The notes under the pieces: model-generated
What the model was told of the DNA's origin: nothing
What the model saw: the letters and a program-made list of their open reading frames with translations, nothing else
Databases searched by the model: none
Part shown: positions 1 to 6,006 of the stretch, piece after piece
Layout: each line of letters opens with the position of its first letter
Numbering within the stretch: the stretch's first letter is position 1
NCBI GenBank assembly: GCA_028685275.1
Contig: JAQUEG010000036.1
Span: forward strand, 1 to 6,926
From: Bacilli bacterium
GTDB lineage: Bacteria; Bacillota_I; Bacilli_A; RF39; UBA660
DNA: 6,926 nucleotides
Direction: 5' to 3'
Made by a program: the position numbers and the translations under genes

Positions 1-656
1 AAAAAAGATTTAAAGATATTAAATTAATAATTATTATTTTTATTATTTTATATTTCCTTTTAGGCCCTTTAGGGTTACCAAGTAATGAAAATTTTACTGC
101 TTTTAAAGAAATAATGTTTGGTTACTATGTTATTGGTATTTTATTTATCATTTTAGTAATAATATTTAATGCTAAAACTTTAAAAGAAGATTTAGTTGAT
201 TATTTTAGTAATTTTAAACATAGTATTTGGCAAACATTAAAATATTTATTTTTATCACTAATTATTTATAGTTTATTTCGCGGTTTAGCATCTTTCTTAA
301 TTGAAATGGATCCTAGTGGCCACAATTTAATTGTTGCTACTTTTGAAACATTTCCGTTATATGTAATTTTTATTACTTTAATTTATACACCATTTGTAGA
401 AGAAGTTATATTACGTAAAATGATTCATACTTTAGTCTCTCATAAATATTTATTTATATTTATAAGTAGTTCAATTTATGCTTTATTACATGTATGGGGA
501 GATTATACTAGTGTAATTGAATTTATTACTTTATTTCTACCTTTTATTAGTTCTGGTATTGTTATTGCGTATAGTTATTATAAAACTAGAAATATATATA
601 TTCCAATATTTATTCACCTTATATATAACTTAATAGCTTTTATTCAACTTTTATAA
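1..656 (+). CDS. CPBP family (Abi/CAAX-protease-like) membrane protein, 5'-partial
   Basis: Integral membrane protein of the CPBP glutamic-type intramembrane protease family; members include CAAX prenyl endopeptidases and bacteriocin self-immunity proteins. The reading frame is open to the left edge (first full codon at base 3), so the Met at base 114 is probably internal: the 37 codons before it encode a hydrophobic helix plus a polar turn. Numbering from base 3, the three family motifs are present: EExxxR (E133, E134, R138), a helix ending at H163, and HxxxN (H205, N209). These are the expected active-site residues. At least five or six hydrophobic segments are visible. The stop is TAA. The next gene starts 27 bases downstream and may be co-transcribed. 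Substrate and role cannot be read from the sequence; protein maturation or immunity are family possibilities. Family assignment is firm, function is open. Confidence 0.85.
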   Translation, partial: KRFKDIKLIIIIFIILYFLLGPLGLPSNENFTAFKEIMFGYYVIGILFIILVIIFNAKTLKEDLVDYFSNFKHSIWQTLKYLFLSLIIYSLFRGLASFLIEMDPSGHNLIVATFETFPLYVIFITLIYTPFVEEVILRKMIHTLVSHKYLFIFISSSIYALLHVWGDYTSVIEFITLFLPFISSGIVIAYSYYKTRNIYIPIFIHLIYNLIAFIQLL

Positions 657-657
657 T
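652..657 (+). promoter_or_regulatory. Possible -10 box for the surface protein gene
   Basis: A perfect TATAAT spans the CPBP stop codon. A weak -35 candidate, TTAATA at 630-635, lies 16 bases upstream. A start near 664 would leave a leader of about 20 bases carrying the AGGAGG site. In DNA this AT-rich, chance matches are common, and read-through from the CPBP gene is equally possible. Confidence 0.25.
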
Positions 658-683
658 ATTTTTAATTATTTAGGAGGAAAGCC

Positions 684-1280
684 ATGAAATTATTTTTAAA
701 ATTTATATTTATAACTATTATTTTTATTTCTGGCTGTATATCAGTAAAAGCAGATAATAATAAACGTATATATGAATTATTTACTGATGATAATATTATT
801 TATATAATGGATGAAAATGATACTTTTCAATATTCTTGGAAATTTAATCGTTATCATGTAAATAATGATCTAGATATAAATTTAAATTTATATTTTAATT
901 CCCCTAATCAAGCAATTATTAATCAAAAAATAAATGATTCTAATATTAAACGAAAACATTTATATTTTGAACATCATGGTGAATTACCAACTACTGCTTT
1001 AATTAAAGTAAAAGTATCAGATCAATTTAAAGAAGGTCAAAAATTATATTTATATCATTATGATGAAGAAAGTAATGATTTAAAATATGTTGCTAAAAAT
1101 TTAATCGTTAAAAATGGTTATGTTGAATTTAAAATAAATCATTGTTCTGATTATGTACTAACCGGTTCCATTGTTCGAAAAGCAATTGATAATCCAGAAG
1201 GGATGACGGTTGTAATTGTAATATTAATTGTTGTAATTGTAATATCAGTTGGTGCTACTTTATTTTTTAATCGAAAATAA
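684..1280 (+). CDS. Membrane-anchored surface protein with lipobox-like signal peptide
   Basis: Predicted 198-residue surface protein that I cannot assign to a named family. The N-terminus is a signal peptide (K2, hydrophobic 4-16) ending in I-S-G-C with the cysteine at 18, a plausible lipobox; a signal peptidase I cut after VKA-23 is an alternative. Residues 24-165 are polar and look beta-rich. Residues 100-160 follow a layout I associate with extracellular domains of Firmicute surface proteins: a GELP turn, alternating strands, an LYLYHYDEES segment, then HCSDYVLT. Residues 174-195 form a strong transmembrane helix followed by N-R-K, so the C-terminus should be cytoplasmic. There is no LPxTG motif. 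The start is fixed by AGGAGG at 672-677, six bases before ATG. A probable terminator follows, separating it from the Tad operon. Role unknown; its place next to a pilus locus suggests, but does not show, a cell-surface link. Confidence 0.8.
   Translation: MKLFLKFIFITIIFISGCISVKADNNKRIYELFTDDNIIYIMDENDTFQYSWKFNRYHVNNDLDINLNLYFNSPNQAIINQKINDSNIKRKHLYFEHHGELPTTALIKVKVSDQFKEGQKLYLYHYDEESNDLKYVAKNLIVKNGYVEFKINHCSDYVLTGSIVRKAIDNPEGMTVVIVILIVVIVISVGATLFFNRK
1209..1245 (+). repeat. Two exact 16-bp direct repeats inside a transmembrane codon run
   Basis: GTTGTAATTGTAATAT occurs at 1209-1224 and again at 1230-1245, offset by 21 bases (seven codons) and in phase with the reading frame. Each copy encodes V-V-I-V-I within the C-terminal membrane helix of the surface protein. 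It looks like a small in-frame duplication in a low-complexity hydrophobic stretch. Confidence 0.85.
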
Positions 1281-1288
1281 TATAATTT

Positions 1289-1323
1289 AAATAACAATTA
1301 TGTAAGTGTAATTGCTATTTTTT
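1289..1323 (+). terminator. Probable intrinsic terminator after the surface protein gene
   Basis: The arms 1289-1300 (aaataacaatta) and 1309-1320 (taattgctattt) pair over 12 positions with one A-C mismatch. Two further G-U pairs are possible at the apex around a TAAG loop. A run of six T (1318-1323) closes the right arm. The stem is AU-rich and therefore weak, but position and layout fit a Rho-independent terminator just before a new promoter. Confidence 0.6.
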
Positions 1324-1324
1324 C

Positions 1325-1353
1325 TTGTTTAATTATCAATTATTTGATATAAT
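1325..1353 (+). promoter_or_regulatory. Sigma-A-type promoter of the tad operon
   Basis: The -35 element is TTGTTT (1325-1330), followed by a 17-base spacer and a perfect -10 TATAAT (1348-1353). Transcription would begin near 1360, about 25 bases before the first tad start codon, directly behind the terminator hairpin. An overlapping alternative is TTGATA (1344-1349), a 16-base spacer and TAGAAT (1366-1371). No operator-like dyad is evident. Confidence 0.6.
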
Positions 1354-1385
1354 TTTGATAGATTATAGAATAGGGGTAGTTCAGT

Positions 1386-1733
1386 ATGTCAAATAAAGGA
1401 CAAGCTTTATTAGAGTTTATTCTTATTTTACCTGTTTTTTTAATGTTATTTATTGGTATAATTGATTTCGGACGAATTATTTATGAAAAAAACAAATTAG
1501 AAAATGTAATGGGTGATGTTATTGATATGATAAATTTAAATTATCCAATTAGTGAAATTGATACAGAACTTAAAACTAATTATAATAAAAATATTAATCT
1601 TAAAATTAATACTAATAACAATAAAAAAACAATTAAATTAAATACTGATATTGATTTATATATGTTAGGATTAGATCTTGTTCTTCCTGATCCTTTTCCC
1701 ATTAAAACAAGTAGAGTGATTCATAATGAATAA
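1386..1733 (+). CDS. tadE: TadE-like pseudopilin (Flp/Tad pilus)
   Basis: Predicted 115-residue TadE-like protein, a minor pilin or pseudopilin of the Tad/Flp system, inserted in the membrane and then assembled outside. The N-terminus K4-G5-Q6-A-L-L-E10-F11 is a class-III prepilin signal: cleavage is expected after G5, leaving Glu at +5 and an aromatic at +6. Residues 11-30 form the hydrophobic helix, ending in I-D-F-G-R as in TadE proteins. The rest is a short polar tail rich in Asn, Lys and Ile, with no cysteine. ATG at 1386 is preceded by AGGGGT (1372-1377), and an in-frame TAG at 1377 rules out an earlier start. It is the first gene of the six-gene tad operon and overlaps the next by 8 bases. 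No typical Flp pilin is nearby, so it could itself be a main fibre subunit; that is inference. Confidence 0.85.
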   Translation: MSNKGQALLEFILILPVFLMLFIGIIDFGRIIYEKNKLENVMGDVIDMINLNYPISEIDTELKTNYNKNINLKINTNNNKKTIKLNTDIDLYMLGLDLVLPDPFPIKTSRVIHNE

Positions 1734-2112
1734 TAAAAAAGGTCAAGTTTTAGTATTATTTATTATTTTTATACCATTAATTTTGTTATTAGGTACTTTT
1801 GTTATTGATGTTGGTAATAATTATAGTGAACTTAATAAATTGAATAATATTAATAAAATGATTATTGATTATGGATTGAGAAACATTGAAAAAATTAATA
1901 TTCGGGGAGAATTAATTGAATTATTATATCAAAATGATGAAACAATTGATGAATATAAGTTAGATATTAAAGATAATGAAATAATTTTAACAATTAAAAA
2001 ACATATTGATGGAATATTAGGTAGTATTATAAATCAAAAAAGATATTATATAAAATCAATTTATCATGGTAAATTAAAAAATGGTGAAATAAAAATAGAA
2101 AAGGGGCATTAA
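1726..2112 (+). CDS. TadG/TadE-like pseudopilin lacking the +5 glutamate
   Basis: Predicted 128-residue protein with the N-terminal helix of the Tad pseudopilin superfamily, closest in look to the TadE/TadG-like N-terminal domain. K5-G6-Q7-V-L-V-L-F12 resembles a class-III cleavage site, but the position expected to be Glu (+5) is Leu 11. Residues 8-27 are the membrane helix, followed by D-V-G at 28-30, typical of TadG-like helices. The remaining 95 or so residues are polar and charged. It is much shorter than proteobacterial TadG proteins, which usually carry a large C-terminal domain. The start overlaps the end of tadE by 8 bases, and GAGTGAT (1714-1720) may serve as a weak ribosome site, so translational coupling is likely. 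It could be a second minor pilin or an uncleaved membrane-anchored assembly factor. Confidence 0.75.
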   Translation: MNNKKGQVLVLFIIFIPLILLLGTFVIDVGNNYSELNKLNNINKMIIDYGLRNIEKINIRGELIELLYQNDETIDEYKLDIKDNEIILTIKKHIDGILGSIINQKRYYIKSIYHGKLKNGEIKIEKGH

Positions 2113-2113
2113 T

Positions 2114-2893
2114 ATGAGTCGTAAAAAGGGGAAGGTAATAACTATATTTTCTACTAAAGGTGGTGCGGGGAAAACTATTTTTACTCTTAATCTTGCTGCT
2201 ACATATAGTGTTTTAAAAAAGAAAACTTTAATTGTTGATTTAGATTTATATAGTGGTGGGATTGCTTTAGCACTTAATATTGATCAACAAAAAGATATTT
2301 ATAATGTGGTAGATGATTTAAATAATAATCGTTTTACTATTTTTACTGATTATATTACTTCTTACAATGAATATATTGATGTTTTAGCATGTCCAAAAGA
2401 TCCTAGAACTGGTAGTAAAATTGAGCATAAATATGTTGATATTATTATGGCTAATGCGGTTAATCAATATGAAGTTATTTTATTTGATACTAGTCATATT
2501 TTAAATGATATTAATTTAGCGGCTCTTGATAAAACCGATGAAATAATATTATTATTATCTAATGATCCAATTGATTTAAAAAATATGAAATCAGTTTTAG
2601 CAATTTTTAAAGAGAATGAAATAACTAATTATACGGTTATTTTAAATGAATCAATTAATACCCATAAAGATATATTTACTGTTTTCGATATTAAAAATAT
2701 TATTGATAATAATATTAATTGGGTAATTTCCCGTCATTTTCATTTACCGCAGATTGATAAATGGGTTTTAGCAGGTAATATTCCCTTATTAAGTAAAAAG
2801 ATACAACGACAAAAGAAAAGTGATTACAAACGTTTTTCTAAAATTGCCCTTAGTTTAATTAATGATAAAAAGGGGGAAATAAAAGATGAGTAA
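2114..2893 (+). CDS. tadZ: TadZ/CpaE-like MinD-family ATPase
   Basis: Predicted 259-residue cytoplasmic P-loop ATPase of the ParA/MinD group; in Tad systems TadZ/CpaE localises the pilus machine at its membrane site. The deviant Walker A is K15-G-G-A-G-K20-T21, with the signature lysine K15. Walker A' is L39-I-V-D-L-D44, followed by Y-S-G-G, as in CpaE proteins. Walker B is V121-I-L-F-D125-T. Because the P-loop starts at residue 15, the N-terminal receiver-like domain of many CpaE/TadZ proteins is missing. The C-terminal part (about 203-250) is basic. ATG follows AAGGGG (2101-2106), one base after the previous stop, and the gene overlaps tadA by 8 bases. The neighbours make TadZ a better call than MinD or a plasmid ParA. 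Confidence 0.88.
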   Translation: MSRKKGKVITIFSTKGGAGKTIFTLNLAATYSVLKKKTLIVDLDLYSGGIALALNIDQQKDIYNVVDDLNNNRFTIFTDYITSYNEYIDVLACPKDPRTGSKIEHKYVDIIMANAVNQYEVILFDTSHILNDINLAALDKTDEIILLLSNDPIDLKNMKSVLAIFKENEITNYTVILNESINTHKDIFTVFDIKNIIDNNINWVISRHFHLPQIDKWVLAGNIPLLSKKIQRQKKSDYKRFSKIALSLINDKKGEIKDE

Positions 2894-4217
2894 AAAGGAT
2901 TTATTAGAAGTATTTGCGATTAAAGAAAAAGAAGTTAAAAGACCAATTGTTTCTGATTATGAAGTTTTTAAAGATAAAGAATTGCTTGATAGTTTAAGAA
3001 ATAAAATTATTCAAAACTTAATTGATAATAATATTCCTGCCCATAAAAAGTTAGAACAATTTATTAATGATGAAATAGATAAAGTTTTAGAAGGGTATGA
3101 CTTATCTAATTTGGAACGTAGTCATCTTTATAATTTGATTGATAATGAAATTAATGGTTATGGTCCGATTACTGAGTTATTAGAAGACCGTAATGTTACC
3201 GAGATTATGGTTAATGATATTAATGAAATATATGTTGAAGTTGATGGACGGGTTGTTAAGGATGAATCAATCTCTTTTATCAATGAGGATCATATTATTC
3301 GAACTATTCAAAAGATTGTTCAACCTCTTGGACGTACAATTGATACTGCTAATCCAATGGTTGATGCAAGATTAAAAGATGGTTCACGTATTAATGCGGT
3401 TATTCCTCCTTTATCAATTAAAGGTCCTATTTTAACTATTCGTAAATTTAAAGTTAATATGGAAACAATTGATGATATATTAAGAAATGGAACTTTAACC
3501 CCATACATGGCTAGATTTTTAGAAGCTGCTGTCCTTGGTAAATGTAATATTATTATTTCTGGGGGTACTGGTTCAGGAAAAACAACCTTACTTAATGTTT
3601 TATCGTCTTTTATTCAAAATGATGAACGAATTATAACGATTGAGGATGCTGCTGAATTAAAATTAAAACAACGGCATGTTGTTAGTTTGGAAACCCGTTT
3701 AACTAATTATGAAGGTGAAGGGGAAGTAACGATTCGTGATTTAGTAATTAATTCATTAAGAATGCGACCTGATCGAATTATTATCGGTGAAGTAAGAGGA
3801 AAAGAAGCATTTGACATGTTACAAGCAATGAATACCGGTCATGCGGGCTCACTTTCTACTATGCACGCTAATAGTCCAACTGATGCTTTAAATCGGTTAG
3901 AAACAATGATTTTAATGGCGGGAATGGAAATTCCAATAAAAGCAATCAGGGAATATATTGAAAATGCAATTGATTTAGTTGTTCATGTTGAAAGATTAAG
4001 CGATGGACGTCGTAAAGTAGTTAGTATTTCGGAAATAGTGGGAATTAAAAATGATAATATTGAATTAAAAGAAATATTTGCTTTCCGTAAAAAAGGATTA
4101 ACTAGTAAAGGGGAAGTAGATGGGGAGTTTGTTTTATATAAATATATACCTAATATTTATGAGAAATTAAAAGCACGGGGAATTGAGAGTTTAAATGATA
4201 TTTTTACATTAAAGTAG
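2886..4217 (+). CDS. tadA: Tad secretion ATPase TadA/CpaF
   Basis: Predicted 443-residue hexameric ATPase of the type II/IV secretion family, which powers Tad/Flp pilus assembly from the cytoplasmic face. An N-terminal helical region (1-85) leads into the N-domain with the conserved stretch N90-G-Y-G-P-I-T-E-L-L and then V109-N-D. The core has Walker A G226-G-T-G-S-G-K232-T-T, the Asp box I252-E-D254, Walker B with I298-I-I-G-E302-V-R-G, and the His box G318-H-A-G with H327-A-N-S-P. All catalytic motifs are intact and length is normal for CpaF. AGGGGG (2871-2876) sits nine bases before the ATG, which lies inside the end of tadZ. It is the best conserved gene of the operon and looks less AT-rich than its neighbours, as expected from protein constraint. 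The next gene, tadB, starts 10 bases after the stop. Confidence 0.96.
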   Translation: MSKKDLLEVFAIKEKEVKRPIVSDYEVFKDKELLDSLRNKIIQNLIDNNIPAHKKLEQFINDEIDKVLEGYDLSNLERSHLYNLIDNEINGYGPITELLEDRNVTEIMVNDINEIYVEVDGRVVKDESISFINEDHIIRTIQKIVQPLGRTIDTANPMVDARLKDGSRINAVIPPLSIKGPILTIRKFKVNMETIDDILRNGTLTPYMARFLEAAVLGKCNIIISGGTGSGKTTLLNVLSSFIQNDERIITIEDAAELKLKQRHVVSLETRLTNYEGEGEVTIRDLVINSLRMRPDRIIIGEVRGKEAFDMLQAMNTGHAGSLSTMHANSPTDALNRLETMILMAGMEIPIKAIREYIENAIDLVVHVERLSDGRRKVVSISEIVGIKNDNIELKEIFAFRKKGLTSKGEVDGEFVLYKYIPNIYEKLKARGIESLNDIFTLK

Positions 4218-4227
4218 GTGAAGCACT

Positions 4228-5229
4228 ATGAATGATATTGAATTACTTTTTTTTCAACTAATTATTATATTTATTTTAATTATAATATTAGTTGCATTAT
4301 GGAGTTTTAATATCACTATTAAATTAGAAAAAAGAATTAATAAATATGGGATTAATTCATTAAAAAATAAACCATTATCGGTTCTTGATAAAATTTATTA
4401 TTATTATCAATTTTTATTAAATAATTTTACTAATTTATTAATTAAAATAAAAATATTTGATCAATATAGTATTAAGTATGCAAAATATATTAACTTTTAT
4501 GATAAAAAAAATAAAACACCAATGTATTATGTAGCAACGAAAATATTATTTAGTGTTATTTTTGTTTTAATTAAAATAGTAGCTGACATTATTGAGTATC
4601 GTTTTACGAGAATTTGGGAAATATTATTATTAGTGATTCTTGGTTTTTATCTACCTGATTTATGGCTTAAATATAATAATTATTTAAAACGTAAAAAAAT
4701 TGAAAAAGATATGTTAAATGCGATTATTATTATGAATAATGCTTTTAAATCAGGTCTTAGTATAATGCAAGCAATTGAAATAGTTAAAAATGAATTAGAT
4801 GGCCCGATAAAAGAGGAATTTCGTAAAATGTATATGGAATTAAATTATGGTTTATCATTAGAAGTCGTATTTAAAAGATTTTCTGAAAGAGTTGATATTG
4901 AAGAAGCTAATTATATTACATCGTCTCTTACTATTTTAAATAAGACTGGCGGTAATATTATTAAAGTATTTTCTTCCATTGAAAAATCATTATTTAGTAA
5001 AAGAAAATTAGAATTAGAATTAAAATCTTTAACAGCTAGTTCTGAAGCAATGATTAAAACGTTATTGATTTTACCAATTATTTTTACATTAATAATTTTA
5101 GTATTTAATCCTAATTACTTTAATTCTTTATTAATTACTGAAATTGGCAACCTAATATTAATTATAATAATAGCATTTTATGGTTTATATGCTTATTTTG
5201 TCCGCCGTATTTTAAGGGTAAGGATGTGA
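4228..5229 (+). CDS. tadB: Tad pilus inner-membrane platform protein TadB
   Basis: Predicted 333-residue membrane protein of the type II secretion F (GspF/PilC-like) family. With TadC it forms the platform that couples TadA to pilin assembly. Hydrophobic segments lie at about 6-27, 104-120, 131-147, 277-294 and 304-325. The T2SSF domain occupies about 163-292, with the typical F173-K-S-G-L-S-I-M-Q-A-I opening, the Y207-G-L-S-L segment, and K239-T-G-G-N-I near its middle. Order and length fit TadB rather than the shorter TadC. AGGTGA (4216-4221) overlaps the tadA stop and sets the ATG at 4228. The gene ends TGA and is followed at once by an in-frame TAA. Confidence 0.9.
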   Translation: MNDIELLFFQLIIIFILIIILVALWSFNITIKLEKRINKYGINSLKNKPLSVLDKIYYYYQFLLNNFTNLLIKIKIFDQYSIKYAKYINFYDKKNKTPMYYVATKILFSVIFVLIKIVADIIEYRFTRIWEILLLVILGFYLPDLWLKYNNYLKRKKIEKDMLNAIIIMNNAFKSGLSIMQAIEIVKNELDGPIKEEFRKMYMELNYGLSLEVVFKRFSERVDIEEANYITSSLTILNKTGGNIIKVFSSIEKSLFSKRKLELELKSLTASSEAMIKTLLILPIIFTLIILVFNPNYFNSLLITEIGNLILIIIIAFYGLYAYFVRRILRVRM

Positions 5230-5230
5230 T
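5220..5230 (+). promoter_or_regulatory. Extended Shine-Dalgarno site for tadC
   Basis: AAGGATGTGAT matches the extended ribosome-binding consensus AAGGAGGTGAT at 10 of 11 positions and lies three bases before the tadC ATG at 5234. It overlaps the last codons and stop of tadB, so termination and re-initiation are physically close. It supports 5234 as the true start. Confidence 0.65.
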
Positions 5231-5233
5231 AAA

Positions 5234-5944
5234 ATGGAGATAAAAAAAGGTAACATTGTAAAACGAATTTATCGTAAAGAAGATATTGAAAAAATTAATA
5301 ATAAAATTAATTTATTTGGTGTTAATAAAAAGTGGTCAACTGAATTATTTTTAAATGTTCGTTTTTTTTCAACCTTTGCTTTATTTTTTATTATCTTTTT
5401 ATTTTTTGACTATGGTTTTATTTATGCTCCCGTATTAAGTGTTGCTTATTATTATTTAATTATCTATTTTATGATTGATTTGCCTTTAAAAGAAAGAGGA
5501 AAAAAACTAGAACATGAAGCATTTTATTACTTTGAAGTATTAACATTAACTTTAGAATCAGGGCGTAATTTAGAAACGGCAATTGATATTGCATGTACTT
5601 ATATTGATTCAGAAATAGCTAATGAATTTAAGGAAACATTGCAACAAATTAAATTTGGTAAATCTTTAGCGGAAGCTCTTAATGATATGCGTTATCGGAT
5701 TCCAAGTGAAACCGTTAATAATATAATTCTAAATATTACCCAATCTAATATTTTTGGTAGTAGTATTTTAGAAACAATGTATAATCAATTAGATTTTTTA
5801 CGAGATAAACAAATCTTAGATATAAAAGCTGAGATTGCGAAAATTCCAACTAAAATTAGTGTTTTTTCCGTTTTGTTTTTCGTTCCCTTAATGATGACTC
5901 TTATTTTAGCACCTATTATTATTGACTTTATTATTAATTCTTAA
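5234..5944 (+). CDS. tadC: Tad pilus inner-membrane platform protein TadC
   Basis: Predicted 236-residue membrane protein, second member of the TadB/TadC pair. An N-terminal cytoplasmic segment of about 40 residues precedes two hydrophobic segments (about 43-58 and 62-81). A T2SSF-type domain follows at about 95-205, with L107-E-S-G-R-N-L-E-T-A-I and F141-G-K-S-L-A-E-A-L as the recognisable helical-hairpin motifs. A final membrane helix lies at about 208-232. It is shorter than many TadC proteins and appears to have one fewer N-terminal membrane segment than TadB. The start is four bases after the tadB stop. No convincing terminator follows, so some transcripts may run on into the RNase J-like gene. 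Confidence 0.87.
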   Translation: MEIKKGNIVKRIYRKEDIEKINNKINLFGVNKKWSTELFLNVRFFSTFALFFIIFLFFDYGFIYAPVLSVAYYYLIIYFMIDLPLKERGKKLEHEAFYYFEVLTLTLESGRNLETAIDIACTYIDSEIANEFKETLQQIKFGKSLAEALNDMRYRIPSETVNNIILNITQSNIFGSSILETMYNQLDFLRDKQILDIKAEIAKIPTKISVFSVLFFVPLMMTLILAPIIIDFIINS

Positions 5945-5973
5945 TTGACTTTTATTAAAAAATAAATTATTAT
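5945..5973 (+). promoter_or_regulatory. Sigma-A-type promoter of the RNase J-like gene
   Basis: TTGACT (5945-5950, five of six consensus bases) is followed by a 17-base spacer and TATTAT (5968-5973, five of six). It begins on the base after the tadC stop. A start near 5980 would give a leader of about 27 bases carrying AAAGGAG (5994-6000), six bases before the ATG. This is the best full promoter match I find, and it marks the RNase J-like gene as its own transcription unit. Confidence 0.65.
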
Positions 5974-6006
5974 CTTATATGTTAAGCAAAACGAAAGGAG
6001 ACTTAA

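Noticed and set aside
114..656. Met at 114 as the true start of the CPBP gene
   Set aside because: The frame is open back to base 3 and the upstream codons encode a plausible membrane helix. There is no Shine-Dalgarno before 114, so the gene more likely starts off the window.
2114..2893. Plasmid-type ParA or cell-division MinD
   Set aside because: The ATPase motifs are shared, but there is no partner parB or minC nearby, and the 8-base overlap with tadA inside a tad operon favours TadZ/CpaE.
3193..3375. 60-codon + strand open frame inside tadA
   Set aside because: It lies wholly within the strongly conserved tadA N-domain coding frame, has no ribosome site of its own and its translation resembles no known protein.
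3320..3508. 62-codon - strand open frame opposite tadA
   Set aside because: It is the antisense shadow of conserved tadA codons, with no credible start signal or protein features.
5951..5966. TTTATT-AAAA-AATAAA inverted repeat after tadC as a terminator
   Set aside because: The stem is six A-T pairs with no GC and no T tract follows. It lies in the spacer of the RNase J promoter and is likely a base-composition effect.
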